Part shown: positions 1-15,170 of the stretch, one piece after another
How positions within the stretch are numbered: position 1 is the stretch's first letter
Layout: every line of letters starts with the position of its first letter
NCBI RefSeq assembly: GCF_036373705.1
Contig: NC_089867.1
Coordinates: 21,812,323 to 21,876,322 of the forward strand
From: Amia ocellicauda
Taxonomy: Eukaryota; Chordata; Actinopteri; Amiiformes; Amiidae
Direction: 5' to 3'
DNA: 64,000 nucleotides
Translations under genes and position numbers: made by a program
Notes under the pieces: generated by a model
Told to the model about the DNA's origin: nothing
Database searches by the model: none
What the model saw: the letters and a program-made list of their open reading frames with translations, nothing else

Positions 1-99
1 TTCTTTTTTTATCTCCAATTTGTCCTATACTTTAATTTCAGAGTACATGGAGACCGGTAATGTAGACACAAAAGGCAGGCAGGGGGGAGGAGGACTGAC

Positions 100-3987
<3,888 letters not shown>

Positions 3988-4080
3988 CTTGGTTATTTGC
4001 CTTGGAAACCGTACGCCGGGGGCGACCTGCTGACGTATGACGTTAAATACGCGACGTAGGACACGTCCCACTCGGGTGAA
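3988..4080 (-). promoter_or_regulatory. Probable pank4 promoter / 5' UTR
   Basis: This sequence lies immediately upstream of the pank4 start and is richer in CpG than its surroundings. It holds two TGACGT CRE/ATF half-sites one base apart (4031-4036 and 4038-4043). No TATA box is obvious, which fits a housekeeping gene. The transcription start is not determinable by eye. Confidence 0.5.
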
Positions 4081-4354
4081 AGTTTTACATTTTATACGAC
4101 ACAAATAAAAATAAAGTTGGTCTTTAAAATAGGAACTCATTTGTATGCACACACACACATATATATTGCAGTCATATTTTGGTAAAAATAATACTTTTCA
4201 ATAATTTTATTTTAACTACAGCAGAACATGTCATAGTTCACAGTTCTCCCAATCGCGGTAAAAGAGTGACACCTAGTGCGAAAAAAATAAACTACACTTA
4301 CAGAACTGTGTGACTCTTCTGCCACCATTGGCATCTTATTGAGATTTCACTGTA

Positions 4355-5252
4355 CACCGATCAGCCATAACATTATGACCAGCTGCCTAATATTGTGTAG
4401 GTCCCCCTTTTGCCGCCAAAACAGCCCTGACCCGTCGAGGCATGGACTCCACTAGACCTCTGAAGGTGTGCTGTGGTATCTGACACCAAGACATTAGCAG
4501 CAGATCCTTTAAGTCCTGTAAGTTGCGAGGTGGGGCCTCCATGGATCGGACTTGTTTGTGCAGCACATCCCACAGATGGTCGATTGGATTGAGATCTGGG
4601 GAATTTGGAGGCCAAGTCAACACCTTGAACTCGTGATTCATCAGACCAGGCCCCCTTCTTCCATTGCTCCGTGGTCCAGTTCTGATGCTCATGTGCCCAT
4701 TGTAGGCGCTTTCGGCAGTGGACAGGGGTCAGCATGGGCACCCTGACTGGTCTGCGGCTACGCAGCTCCATACGCAACAAACTGCGATGCACTGTGTGTT
4801 CTGACACCTTTCTATCAGAACCAGCATTCACTTTTTCAGCAATTTGAGCTACAGTAGCTTGTCTGTTGGATTGGACCACACGTGCCAGCCTTCGCTCCCC
4901 ACGTGCATCAATGAGTCTTGGTCGCCCATGACCCTGTCGCCGGTTCACCGCTTTTCCTTCCTTGGACCACTTTTGATAGGTACTGACCACTGCAGACCGT
5001 CAACACCCCACAAGAGCTGCAGTTTTGGAGATGCTCTGACCCAGTCGTCTAGCCATCACAATGTGGCCCTTGTCAAAGTCGCTCAGATCCTTACGCTTGC
5101 CCATTTTTCCTGCTTCTAACACATCAACTTTGAGGACAAAATGTTAACTTCCTGCCTAATATATCCCACCCACTGACAGGTGCCATGATAACGAGATTAT
5201 CAGTGTTATTCACTTCACCTGTCGGTGGTCATAATGTTATAGCTGATCAGTG
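4355..5252 (-). mobile_element. Tc1-like DNA transposon, second internally deleted copy
   Basis: Same family and same internal deletion as the copy in pank4 intron 3. It is flanked by TA (4353-4354 and 5253-5254). The inverted ends read CACCGATCAGCCATAAC and GTTATAGCTGATCAGTG. It lies upstream of pank4, between that gene and the hes5 cluster. Confidence 0.9.
4387..5104 (-). pseudogene. Tc1-like transposase remnant
   Basis: Starts with an intact Met (5102-5104), then [20 protein letters not shown]. It meets a TGA after the VGC of the DNA-binding domain, reads on to WSDESR (first catalytic Asp) and then crosses the deletion into a different frame carrying WPPNSPDLNPIDHLW, where family members usually have PIEHLW; the third acidic position is therefore D here. 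The middle catalytic Asp region is absent. Confidence 0.88.
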
Positions 5253-5254
5253 TA

Positions 5255-5980
5255 GACGTATATATTAATTTAGATATCCATATATATTAGAACAATGTAT
5301 AATATTTCTGCTATGTAATGTTATACAGTTCAATGGTGAATTTTAGCAAAAAAGATGAAGAGAGAAACAAAGAAAATGTATCTCACATCAATTTAATTTA
5401 ATTTGTTAGCCTTATTTCCCAAACCAGAGACTAGAGGAGCCACTCAGACTCCCTGTTTAGAAGAGTCATACAAACTATGGCTTTCGAGCAGCAGAATACG
5501 TCCCTCTGCCTGTATTCAATTATGGGGTTATGGGGCAGACAATAGAAAATTACAATTGCCCGTATGTAGCATGGGATTATAAACACCCTCTGAATAACAA
5601 TCGGACTGAGACGGACACAGAGACTACAGGCGAGCCATGTGTTCTTGCTTTTCCTTCCAGGTTCTCCCTTTGACAGGAGCCCTTCACACATGACTTACAG
5701 TAACAGTTCACATGAACAGACGTCTGTACTCGTCCAGCTGTGGCTGAAGAGACGCAAACCCAGGAGAGTTATACACTGAGAAAAAGAAAAGGAAAGGAAT
5801 TGAGTGTGACACTCAAATAGCCCCAAGCTGATATATGTTGAAGGTTTATTGGCTCTAGTGTCTACAATCTGACCCTTTCCTCAAACAAAAAAATATGAAA
5901 AAAAACTAAAAACCCCTTCCCACTCTGCTGCAGTCCCACCCTGCAGGTCTTTCCCAGGAGTGGAGAGTTTTCCTCGCCCG
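5255..5980. other. Non-coding flank, nothing recognised
   Basis: No conserved protein frame, RNA gene or repeat family is recognised. The sequence is AT-rich at the left and more mixed towards 5.9 kb. Confidence 0.5.
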
Positions 5981-5984
5981 CTGA

Positions 5985-6240
5985 GCAGTGAGCAGCTGTC
6001 TGCACTGCCTTGTTGGGGCCCTGACTGACCGGCAGCACAATGGCGCGATCAGACAACAGAGCTTCGCCCGCCGTTTACCACGGCACATGTCCATTGTGCT
6101 GCCCCTTCAATGCCCACAGTGGCAGAGAGTGTGGGAACCACGCGGGGTGGCTCTACTCACAGACTGGGTAGCAGTTGGCAGAATAAAGAGAATGGCATTA
6201 ATTGAGAGCGCTTTCCTGGCTGGCAGACTCAGATGAGGAG
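5985..6240. promoter_or_regulatory. Candidate regulatory element with RBPJ site, diverged E1-like
   Basis: Contains TGTGGGAA (6130-6137), followed by GGCTCTACTCACAGA, which also follows the RBPJ site of the array's E1 modules read on the opposite strand. Sox-like CCATTGT and ACAATGG and a homeodomain-like TTAATTG are close by. There is no open reading frame of interest. The relation to E1 rests on short matched stretches in the same order. Confidence 0.45.
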
Positions 6241-6899
6241 GTAACCAGCGGCCGTTAAGACAATGACTGGGGTCGGTCAGTCTAATACACTGCATGCCAA
6301 TGGCAGGATATATCAGTATATTGTCCACAGCGATGTCGTGCCACTCTTGGGCAGGGGCCGGTTATTGGGGGCCACAGCTGTGGGCAGTAAGGGCTGTGCA
6401 GAGATACGGTGGCACAGTAGCTTGGCTCGGGTCTCCTATCTGACTCGCTGCCAGAACAGAAACTGACACATCTGGAATAGGGGAGGAGACAGACACATCT
6501 GGACCAAGGACGGAAGGTGGTTTAGTCTTCACGGCTCAGTGGCACAACATTACAGTCAGTTGGGGTAGCAGTGCCAGAATGATAAAGATACATAAAGTTT
6601 AATTATAATCGATGAATCTAAGTTCCACACCATTAAATTTAACATCCTGGAGCTGAAGGAGAATTAGGCAGAGCTCAGAAGGTCAATTTAAGATTAAATG
6701 CTGGATTAAACTGGAATTTAGAATCTCCCAGCTATGTTTAATTACGCCCAGACGTTCAAAAAACAAATAAAATAGTATTACTATCTATATGTGTGTGTAT
6801 GTTTTTACATGTTGCAGAGGTGCAGTTGTTCCGCTAACATCTGGCAGGAGCACAGCTGCGCAGACCCCCCCCCAGCTCATTATCCTCTGCCTTGTGAGA

Positions 6900-7022
6900 G
6901 TGCGCTTGATGGAGTTTCCCACACACTCCTCCATTCACTGCGTCTAAACACAGGAACAAAAGGAGCGTGCCTTGTTACATATCACATTAGTGCTGCTGCC
7001 CGCCTGCCTATTGTGCCCGGGT
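6900..7022. promoter_or_regulatory. Candidate regulatory element, diverged E3-like
   Basis: TTTCCCACA (6915-6923), then CCATTCA, then TTACATATCACATTAG, then CCTATTGTG follow the same order and spacing style as the E3 modules of the array (TTTCCCACA, CCATTCA, TTACACATCGCGTTAG, CCATTGTG). The substitutions lie between the motif cores. It has the same orientation as the minus-strand genes. Confidence 0.5.
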
Positions 7023-7024
7023 GA

Positions 7025-8144
7025 AATGTGCTCAAAGACCATCTGGGGAGCAGCTCTGGGACAGAGAAAAAGAAAAGTAAAAAGTAAAGAATTGTTTTCT
7101 TACGCCTCCTTGTTGTAAAAGGCAGAAGTTGCTGCAATTCTCCTGTGAGGACAACGGTGAAGGACAAAGAAAAATGTCTCTTTGCTAGCATAAAAGATTA
7201 AACTATCGTAGGATGGCAATGTGGTGCGTTGCAACATTAGGACCTTTTATGAAAGTTTTTATTTTCTCTTTCTAAACTCATGACCCAGTGACCTCCAGGG
7301 TTTGCCCCCTGTGATTGCCCCCGGGGTTAATTCAATTTAGAAGCCAATTTATCACTATCACTGATACACACCGAATTTAACAAAGCCAAAGACTGGGTCT
7401 GCTGTAACAGTATTAATCTTAATCCTTTCAAATTGTTGCCTATTAACATACAGTAAAGACTATCCTAACAGTAGATTATTTTACTATTCACCATATAAGT
7501 TATTCACCACAATGTTACAGTGGTGGCACATCAGTTTTATTGGTGCAAAGTGGATTTCTGCAAGAGTAAAGGAAAACACATCAGAACTTATATTTTCATT
7601 GATTTATTTTCTTATTTTTCAGTTCAGGAAGATCATCAACATGATGATTGATCACATAATAAACAACACTGACAGCAATGCAGTGAAAAAAAGCAATAAC
7701 AGTAAATACAGGATATAATTCCTTGATAAAGGCTACATATCACACAGTTACTCTGCATTGGATTGAAATTTACAAAACCATTACCAGACCTTAAACAGAA
7801 TTTCAAGGCCATACTTTAAAAATACTCACCAGAAGGTAGATACACTTATCACATCGCATTAGAAACACCACAGTGAAAACAAACACTAGAGTTTCTTTAT
7901 ATGACAAGCTGCTCTTGTGTAACAAGATACCATTGGAGTTTGGCCTTCACAGAAGACCTAATTTTAAACATTTGTTCATACAAAACATTTCACAATTGAG
8001 AAATACATTCTCAGCATCATATATATTGCTTGCACGGCAAGATATACATCAGGTCTCCTCAGAACAGACACACATCAGGGACTGCTTGAAATGATTCCTA
8101 ACTGAACAAATTTCAACACAGATTTGAAAACATTTAAAAATTTA
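7025..8144. other. Non-coding left flank of the array
   Basis: Unique sequence downstream of gene 1. It has no coding frame but shares the small hairpins found in the 3' flanks of the other hes5 genes: CTTGTGTAACAAG at 7914-7926 and CTTCACAGAAG at 7945-7955. Clear homology to the other units begins at about 8145. Confidence 0.5.
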
Positions 8145-8499
8145 TAGCAACACGTCCACACACTGGTGTGAAATATGATTAGAAATATCCTGCCTTCACA
8201 GAAGACACACATTGTTAGAAGCTGCCCTGATTACTTCAGAGGCACAAGTGGAAACAGAAATAATCTCTTCCACACATACACACGTCTTGTATAACAAGGA
8301 GAACAGCAGTCATACTGTTGAGCACAGGTGTGTTGAATCGTGCATGTTCTTTCTGTCAAAGACAGAGCTCTTTAAAACCTTCCACACAGGCAGAAGAGGA
8401 AGGAAGACACTTCCTACACGCTGAGAATTACTGTCCATGCCCGTCTTAGACAGGCCGGTCCAATTCTGGGGTCTGAGTCCAGTGCCCGTCCGCAGGGCT

Positions 8500-9108
8500 C
8501 TACCAGGGCCGCCAGAGGGCGCCTTTAGCCGGACTCTCCTGTTTGATGGTGCTGTGGCGGGCTGGGGAGCTCAGCTGGGGCAGGGCGCTCGGACAGCTGG
8601 CCTTATCAGAGGACTGCTGCCCGCTCCGGAAATGGCTCAGCAGTCTTCGCCGGGACTCGGTCTTCACTTGGTCCCGGGACAGGAAGCGCACGATTTCTTG
8701 GGCACACCTGGAGTAGCCCTCGCCTGCAGCCGCAGGCCCGGAGGAGGCGCTAGCGAGCTGCTGCTGGCACCGCTGTCTCAGGTAGCACACCGTCATTTCC
8801 AGGATGTCGGCTTTCTCCAGCTTGGAGTCGGGCTGCTGGCTCAGGAAGTCGCCGGCCAGGAGAGACTTGAGCTGCTCGATGCTGCTGTTGATGCGATCTC
8901 TGCGCATTCGCTCAACCATCGGCTTTCTCAGCTGGAGAGACAAGACAAGACGTGGGTTAGTCATCAGGCTCTGGGAGGCAACCTGGATGAAATCACTGAC
9001 AGATGAAATCAGGGCATTTCTCCACAGGTCAGGTTCTCAACTTACTTTGTGGCTCAGGGTGGCGTGCTCCTTTGAGTATCCCATTGCTGCAGCGAGTGTC
9101 GGTGCCAT
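8500..9108 (-). CDS. hes5: HES5-type bHLH-Orange repressor, gene 1 (R75 variant)
   Basis: Exon 1 is 9046-9108 (MAPTLAAAMGYSKEHATLSHK) and exon 2 is 8500-8931, with a 114-bp GT-AG intron in phase 0. The product has 164 aa, close to the 166 aa I recall for human HES5. Residues 23-35 form the basic region with the family proline (RKPMVERMRRDRI, Pro25), about 36-73 the helix-loop-helix (KLEKADILEM in helix 2), about 92-122 the Orange domain (EGYSRCAQEIVRFL), and the protein ends in WRPW. Known role: nuclear Notch effector that binds N-box/class C sites as a dimer and recruits Groucho/TLE through WRPW, keeping neural progenitors undifferentiated. Residue 75 is Arg (CGG), as in gene 2 only. The start is chosen because ATG follows CCAGCC in a good context and sits 74 bp from the TATA box. 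Confidence 0.96.
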
Positions 9109-9480
9109 GGCTGGAGCTGGGCTGTAGTGCTCTCTGTGTAGAGTGAGTGTGACTGCTGCTGCTCTCGGCTCTGCTATTTATAGTCCCCAATCTGCATCCC
9201 AATGTGTGGGTCTCGGGCTCGTTGCAGTTTCTCACAGTCCGTAGCCAATGGGCGAGCTCGGGGAGACAATGGGGACGCTGGAATTGCCACATGCTCAATG
9301 AAGTGCTTATTGCCCGGGGACAATGGCCATGTCTCTGGGGAACAGGTGGAGGGGTGGGGCGATGGCGAGTGCCTCACGGAGCACTGTGTGAATCTGGGAA
9401 AGTGGTGACCCCCGTGCAGAGAGCAGATCTGCCGCCTGATGTTGGGATCAGTGATTCGTGTTTAGAGAGCACACGTGTGT
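9109..9480 (-). promoter_or_regulatory. hes5 gene 1 promoter: RBPJ site pair, TATA box, upstream CACGTG
   Basis: Reading on the minus strand: TATAAATA at 9175-9182 is 67 bp before the ATG. TGTGAGAA (9229-9236) and, facing it, GACCCACA (9205-9212) are separated by exactly 16 bp, the spacing described for paired Su(H)/RBPJ sites of Notch targets. The second site is degenerate in its last two bases. ATTGG/CCAAT (near 9245) and two ATTGTCCCC Sox-like stretches lie further upstream. CACGTG at 9472-9477 could bind HES itself. Confidence 0.8.
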
Positions 9481-10319
9481 AAGTGCACACGTCCTGCACC
9501 ATGAAGGCTTTAAAGCACCGAAGCCCACACTCGGCTCTGCATGCTGTTTGCAGTGAACACTGATGCTTCCAGGATTGTTCGATGTCTGTGAGATATTAAG
9601 CCGATGAGATCTGTTTGACCTCAGCCCCAGCTGCAGGTGTTGAACTGTATGTGCGCGGCTCGCTGGGGTATGATTATAATTACCCTGAATAAGCCCTAAT
9701 CGCACCCATGTACTTTTATTATGATCATTATTTATTCATTGAGCAGACGTCTTTTTAATAATGCCTTCCATATCATCCGCATATTGATTTCAAGGGTTTC
9801 CTGGTGACAGTAAAGAAAATAGAACATTCAGCACTTCGTATTAAATGGGAGAGAGAGAACAACATCAATAATAATAATAATAATAATATTAATAATAATT
9901 ATCATTATTATTATGATTTGTGTTCTTAGTGGATCAGTGCTGTTCATTCTTACATTATATATCTTTGAGAGCAAATACACAATTTAATGTTGCTTCACAT
10001 ATAAGCAACATGTCTATATTAAGCCACTCCTTTTTAAACTAACTAGCATTTTTATACAGTCAACTGGGCTCTGTGACTAAAGTACACCAAGTCTCCTGAG
10101 ATTACGAATGGACAGTTCAAAGCGATTGCTTGGTAATTCATGAACTGAAAAGATTGAATTAAAAGGTTGAGGTTAATCATTAAGATGAATTTATAAATTA
10201 GTCTTCAAATTGAAAATTATTAATTAAAATTCCCAGATTGCACCTCCGTATCCCAGATTGTGGCTGACAGGGTCTAATCAGTTATCACTGTCAGGGGGAT
10301 AGTCAGCAGATATGTGTCA

Positions 10320-11437
10320 ATCCACAGAGCAGTGTGTCCAGATGTCCCAGATGTGTCTCAGTCCTGCGGCTGCTGGGCTCTGTGAGTAGAGCTGCCCGGT
10401 CTTTCCCACACTGCGTCCTGTGTGCTGGGCTCCACACACAACAAAAGCAGCCAGGCGCGCTGAATGGGGCATTAGTGACGCCAATTGGCTCTGTATTGTG
10501 GGACGGGCAGCGCATGACGTCACACGCCATCTGGAGGGAAGGCCGATCAATGGCTGACATCTTATCAATACATCTGTACCTGTGCGCATCAACAGGGCCT
10601 CACAGCACCACAGTCAGTCATGACATCAGGACCGCAGCAGCTGACTGGGGGAGGCGGGGCTAATGGACAGGGAAACCCAGATTATACCTGTCGGGCAGGT
10701 GATCAGGTGACCTCAGCACACTGCGCTGTGATTGGCAGAGGAGGAGGAGAGTCTGACAGAGTGACACACAGGTATTGTGTGTCTTATTGTGCGACTGTTG
10801 TCCTCAAACACACAGCAATAGTAAAACAGCCTGATGACACTGCAGGCACTTCTGCTCTGAATGGTGTATCGAACACGTCCCCTCAGCCGTCCTCCTGCTC
10901 AGTGCTCAGCTTCTCCACACCTTCCTGCTCCCCGTGCCTTTGCCATGACTGAGCCACAGAGAGGGGCTCCCAGGTGCCCAGTGTCAGAGAGCAGCCCCCC
11001 CACCGTGTCCAGCCCCAGATAAAGGCCTCCAGATGCTGGTGGGGTTGAGGAGTCGTAATGGCCCTGGAACTGAGACTCTGCTCTCCAGAGCTTTCCCACA
11101 CTCTGCCCATTGAGAGAGCGACAATAGAAGTGTGCCGATTGAATGCTAATTTGGTTTCAAACCATCAGCCCCTGAAAATCCTCTAGAGGATAAAACTTGT
11201 TAGTTAAAGTGCTTTCATCAAGGGCCAGATGAACACACACATGTAGAGAGCATGGCGTCCAGCGGAAGTGTGTTAGTAGACATCAGCGCTCATGGGAAAT
11301 CGTCAGTAAAGCATGTGATATCAGCGTCTGAGACCCAGAGTAAATCATAAGCAATTCAAGACAATATAATGGAAACTCTTATGTACCAGTCTTATTCACT
11401 GAGAGCCATTATTCTTCTTATTATTATTCATCTTCTT

Positions 11438-11499
<62 letters not shown>

Positions 11500-11975
11500 A
11501 TGACTAATCAAAACTACTCAGCACTTTTAAAGTAATCTTTTGCATCCACCAAAATAATAGAATTATTTCCCTCCTCCATTATATAGCGCCTTTCACTCCA
11601 CCAGTGTTCTCAACAGCCTTTCCCAGTCACAGCCCAGCTGCTCAACGCTTTACTCTGAGAATCACACAATGCACCTGGGCCTGATATTTCATCAGCGATA
11701 TGAGACACACAGCAGAACCTCGTCAACATGCAACATGTGCCGTGTTTAATATGGCAACAAAACAGACCCCACCTCCCCCTCCCCCCATTCCTGGTGTGCA
11801 GCTCTGTGGGTCGACTCACTAGGGATTGTCCCCTCCGGCCCTGTGAGTGAGTTTTCCTCTGTTTCCCACACTCTGCCCATTCAGCACGTCCAATAGGGAG
11901 ACAATAGAAGTGTGTCTTATTACACATCGCGTTAGCGACGGTGTTTGATCTGCCATTGTGGGGTAGGGCAGCCAC
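10320..11975 (-). promoter_or_regulatory. Unit 1 distal modules E1, E2, E3
   Basis: E1 (10320-10571): TTTCCCACA RBPJ site at 10402-10410, GGCATTAGTGACG with a TAAT-like core, GTATTGTGGG, and a CRE TGACGTCA at 10515-10522. E2 (about 11000-11190): TTTCCCACA at 11092-11100, then GACAATAG and TGCTAATTTG. E3 (11815-11975): TTTCCCACA at 11862-11870, GACAATAG, TTACACATCGCGTTAG, CCATTGTGGGG. All three combine an RBPJ core with Sox-like ACAAT/ATTGT and homeodomain-like sites. The enhancer role is inferred from motif content and from conservation in and outside the array. Confidence 0.6.
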
Positions 11976-14189
11976 AGTGCGTGTCACTGTGCAATTTCAG
12001 GCAAACTTCTGAAACTTGTATCAGCTCAGCCTGATTTAGTGTCCAGCTGACTGTCCTGGATTACACCTCTTCAGCTTATAGTTTAGTAAACAAGGATGTA
12101 GAAACCAGCACAAGAGCAGCAGCATTGACTAATGCACTCAATTAACAAAATAATCTTCATTACCATGTTAAAACAGTACACTGAGACCAGGGTGGGCTGT
12201 AAAAACAAGGTACCAAATGAACAAGCATGCATACCTTTCATACACAGATTACTTCGATTAATAATCTAATACCAACACAGAGCTCCTATATACATCCACA
12301 CAGACATATATAGTGAGATACACAAGCTATAATTATTATTATTATCATTATTATTATTATTATTGTTCATCTGTTTTTTTATACAGTGTGAAGCTGCATC
12401 TTGAAGTTGACTGATTGTAATGATTTCTTATAATGATGATGATTTTGTATTTAACGTAGGAAGTCAATTAGACAATATCAGACAATTTAAATATTCATGT
12501 TTTGTCATCGTTTTCTCAGTGGATTCTCTATGGCGTAAGGAAGGAGTCCTTCTATGAGTCTTAAACTTCTCAACTACTGTCTGGTATTCTGTTCTAGTAC
12601 ATCACAGTTAAGTATATTTAAAAGGGGTAATGACGATGCAGAACATGTATTCAAGAAGATGATACTGGTCGCTCTTCTCATCGAGGACAATTAACTGTGT
12701 TAGTGCGTGATGTCATACTCGCAAGAAACCTAAACTGATTACTTTCTCTATTCAGTACCTTAAACAGCGCCAACAAAGCAGCATCCAAAAAGCAAATGAA
12801 GAAAGCACGATCAATATATTTATTACTTTCTAGTTTTACTAATTATGATGATATTAATAGGGTGAAATACGTATTTAGTGTTATGAAAATAAACGATTTA
12901 TCTAAATATACGTCACACTTTATTGATAGTCAGAGAGCCTCGATTAAATCACACATTATATATGTAATATGCAATGTAGTGTAATATGTAATGTGTATCA
13001 ATGTGGGTCTGATATAGAAATAAAGTAAATTAATCAATTTTGACCGTTAATTGCATTTTAAACATTGCCTTTCAATTTCCTGTACTGTAATAAATTCACA
13101 TGTGTATGTGATTCCTCATTATTATTACGATTGCATGTATTGGATTTAAAGAAGAGAAAACAAGGACATGTGAAGTTGATTTCATTTTTATTCTTCATGT
13201 TCTTCTTCTTGAAGTGAAATGCACAACAATTGAATATGATTCACAGAATCAGTACGGTTTCATGAGCACTGTATGTTCATGAACAGCTACAATAAGAGCC
13301 AAGGTGAGAGTCTGGGTCTACAAACACATGAGCCACACACTGAAAACAACATCACTAGCAAAACCTGAAGACATCTCCAAGACACAATATTCCATCACAC
13401 AGACACACCGTGGACAGTGTGAACACATTGAGAAACAGCCTTCATAGAAGACACACATATACTTGAATAATAAACACGCTAACCTTTCTCCGAGTCAGAA
13501 ATAATTATATTTCAATTGAATAAATACATATTTCTTATGTAACAAAGCAATGCTAATATAGGCCCATTACTGAAACATATTCATTATTAATCATTCATTA
13601 TAGTAGCCTAATGCTCAAACTTGAGCATCGCACACTGCTTTATTCAAAGCATAGGGAAGCACACACGTCTTGTGGAACAAGATACAATCATACCTTCTCG
13701 GAAGGCAAGTGTCTAAGATAGAAATTAATTTCTTTAAAACATGAAAAAACACATCAATGGACTAATGTGAAATGAAAACATCACATTTGTACTTTTCTGC
13801 AATCAGAAATAACCTTTGAGCTATGAAAAATTCATAGCAACACGTCCACACACTGGTGTGAAATATGATTAGAAATATCCTGCCTTCACAGAAGACACAC
13901 ATTGTTAGAAGCTGCCCTGATTACTTCAGAGGCACAAGTGGAAACAGAAATAATCTCTTCCACACATACACACGTCTTGTATAACAAGGAGAACAGCAGT
14001 CATACTGTTGAGCACAGGTGTGTTGAATCGTGCATGTTCTTTCTGTCAAAGACAGAGCTCTTTAAAACCTTCCACACAGGCAGAAGAGGAAGGAAGACAC
14101 TTCCTACACGCTGAGAATTACTGTCCATGCCCGTCTTAGACAGGCCGGTCCAATTCTGGGGTCTGAGTCCAGTGCCCGTCCGCAGGGCT

Positions 14190-14798
14190 CTACCAGGGCC
14201 GCCAGAGGGCGCCTTTAGCCGGACTCTCCTGTTTGATGGTGCTGTGGCGGGCTGGGGAGCTCAGCTGGGGCAGGGCGCTCGGACAGCTGGCCTTATCAGA
14301 GGACTGCTGCCCGCTCCGGAAATGGCTCAGCAGTCTTCGCCGGGACTCGGTCTTCACTTGGTCCCGGGACAGGAAGCGCACGATTTCTTGGGCACACCTG
14401 GAGTAGCCCTCGCCTGCAGCCGCAGGCCCGGAGGAGGCGCTAGCGAGCTGCTGCTGGCACCGCTGTCTCAGGTAGCACACCGTCATTTCCAGGATGTCGG
14501 CTTTCTCCAGCTTGGAGTCGGGCTGCTGGCTCAGGAAGTCGCCGGCCAGGAGAGACTTGAGCTGCTCGATGCTGCTGTTGATGCGATCTCTGCGCATTCG
14601 CTCAACCATCGGCTTTCTCAGCTGGAGAGGCAAGACAAGACGTGGGTTAGTCATCAGGCTCTGGGAGGCAACCTGGATGAAATCACTGACAGATGAAATC
14701 AGGGCATTTCTCCACAGGTCAGGTTCTCAACTTACTTTGTGGCTCAGGGTGGCGTGCTCCTTTGAGTATCCCATTGCTGCAGCGAGTGTCGGTGCCAT
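14190..14798 (-). CDS. hes5: HES5-type bHLH-Orange repressor, gene 2 (R75 variant)
   Basis: Exon 1 is 14736-14798 and exon 2 is 14190-14621. The protein is identical to gene 1, including Arg75 just after helix 2. The one difference I noticed in the transcribed core is a base in the intron close to the acceptor (GAGAGGCAAG for GAGAGACAAG on the plus strand). Confidence 0.96.
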
Positions 14799-15170
14799 GG
14801 CTGGAGCTGGGCTGTAGTGCTCTCTGTGTAGAGTGAGTGTGACTGCTGCTGCTCTCGGCTCTGCTATTTATAGTCCCCAATCTGCATCCCAATGTGTGGG
14901 TCTCGGGCTCGTTGCAGTTTCTCACAGTCCGTAGCCAATGGGCGAGCTCGGGGGGACAATGGGGAAGCTGGAATTGCCACATGCTCAATGAAGTGCTTAT
15001 TGCCCGGGGACAATGGCCATGTCTCTGGGGAACAGGTGGAGGGGTGGGGCGATGGCGAGTGCCTCACGGAGCACTGTGTGAATCTGGGAAAGTGGTGACC
15101 CCCGTGCAGAGAGCAGATCTGCCGCCTGATGTTGGGATCAGTGATTCGTGTTTAGAGAGCACACGTGTGT
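14799..15170 (-). promoter_or_regulatory. hes5 gene 2 promoter
   Basis: TATA box 14865-14872; RBPJ pair 14895-14926 (16-bp gap). Confidence 0.8.

Larger units (their letters stand above)
8145..13834 (-). repeat. Array unit 1 (type A spacer)
   Basis: 5,690 bp. Holds hes5 gene 1, its promoter, and E1, E2, E3 in order from left to right. (AAT)n tract near 9867-9915; (CTT)n(ATT)n tract near 11427-11498. The stretch from about 12.0 to 13.2 kb holds no recognisable gene. From about 13.2 kb rightwards the unit is downstream flank of gene 2, with a TTTATT (AATAAA on the minus strand) at 13639-13644 as candidate polyadenylation signal. Confidence 0.95.

Noticed and set aside
8437-9006. 189-codon plus-strand open frame over each hes5 exon 2, repeated in all copies
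   Set aside because: It is the antisense shadow of the GC-rich coding exon. Its repetition only reflects the array, and it has no recognisable domain.
10334-10663. 109-codon frame over E1
   Set aside because: Same reasoning: the E1 copy at 61.4 kb loses the frame through an internal replacement while keeping the RBPJ region.
11610-11987. 125-codon minus-strand open frame over E3, repeated in seven units
   Set aside because: The gene 9 and orphan E3 copies keep the motif cores but not the frame, so constraint is on DNA motifs and not on protein.
12796-12984. 62-codon frame repeated in most units
   Set aside because: AT-rich and broken by a small deletion in unit 4 (near 30125); no domain, and its recurrence follows the array.
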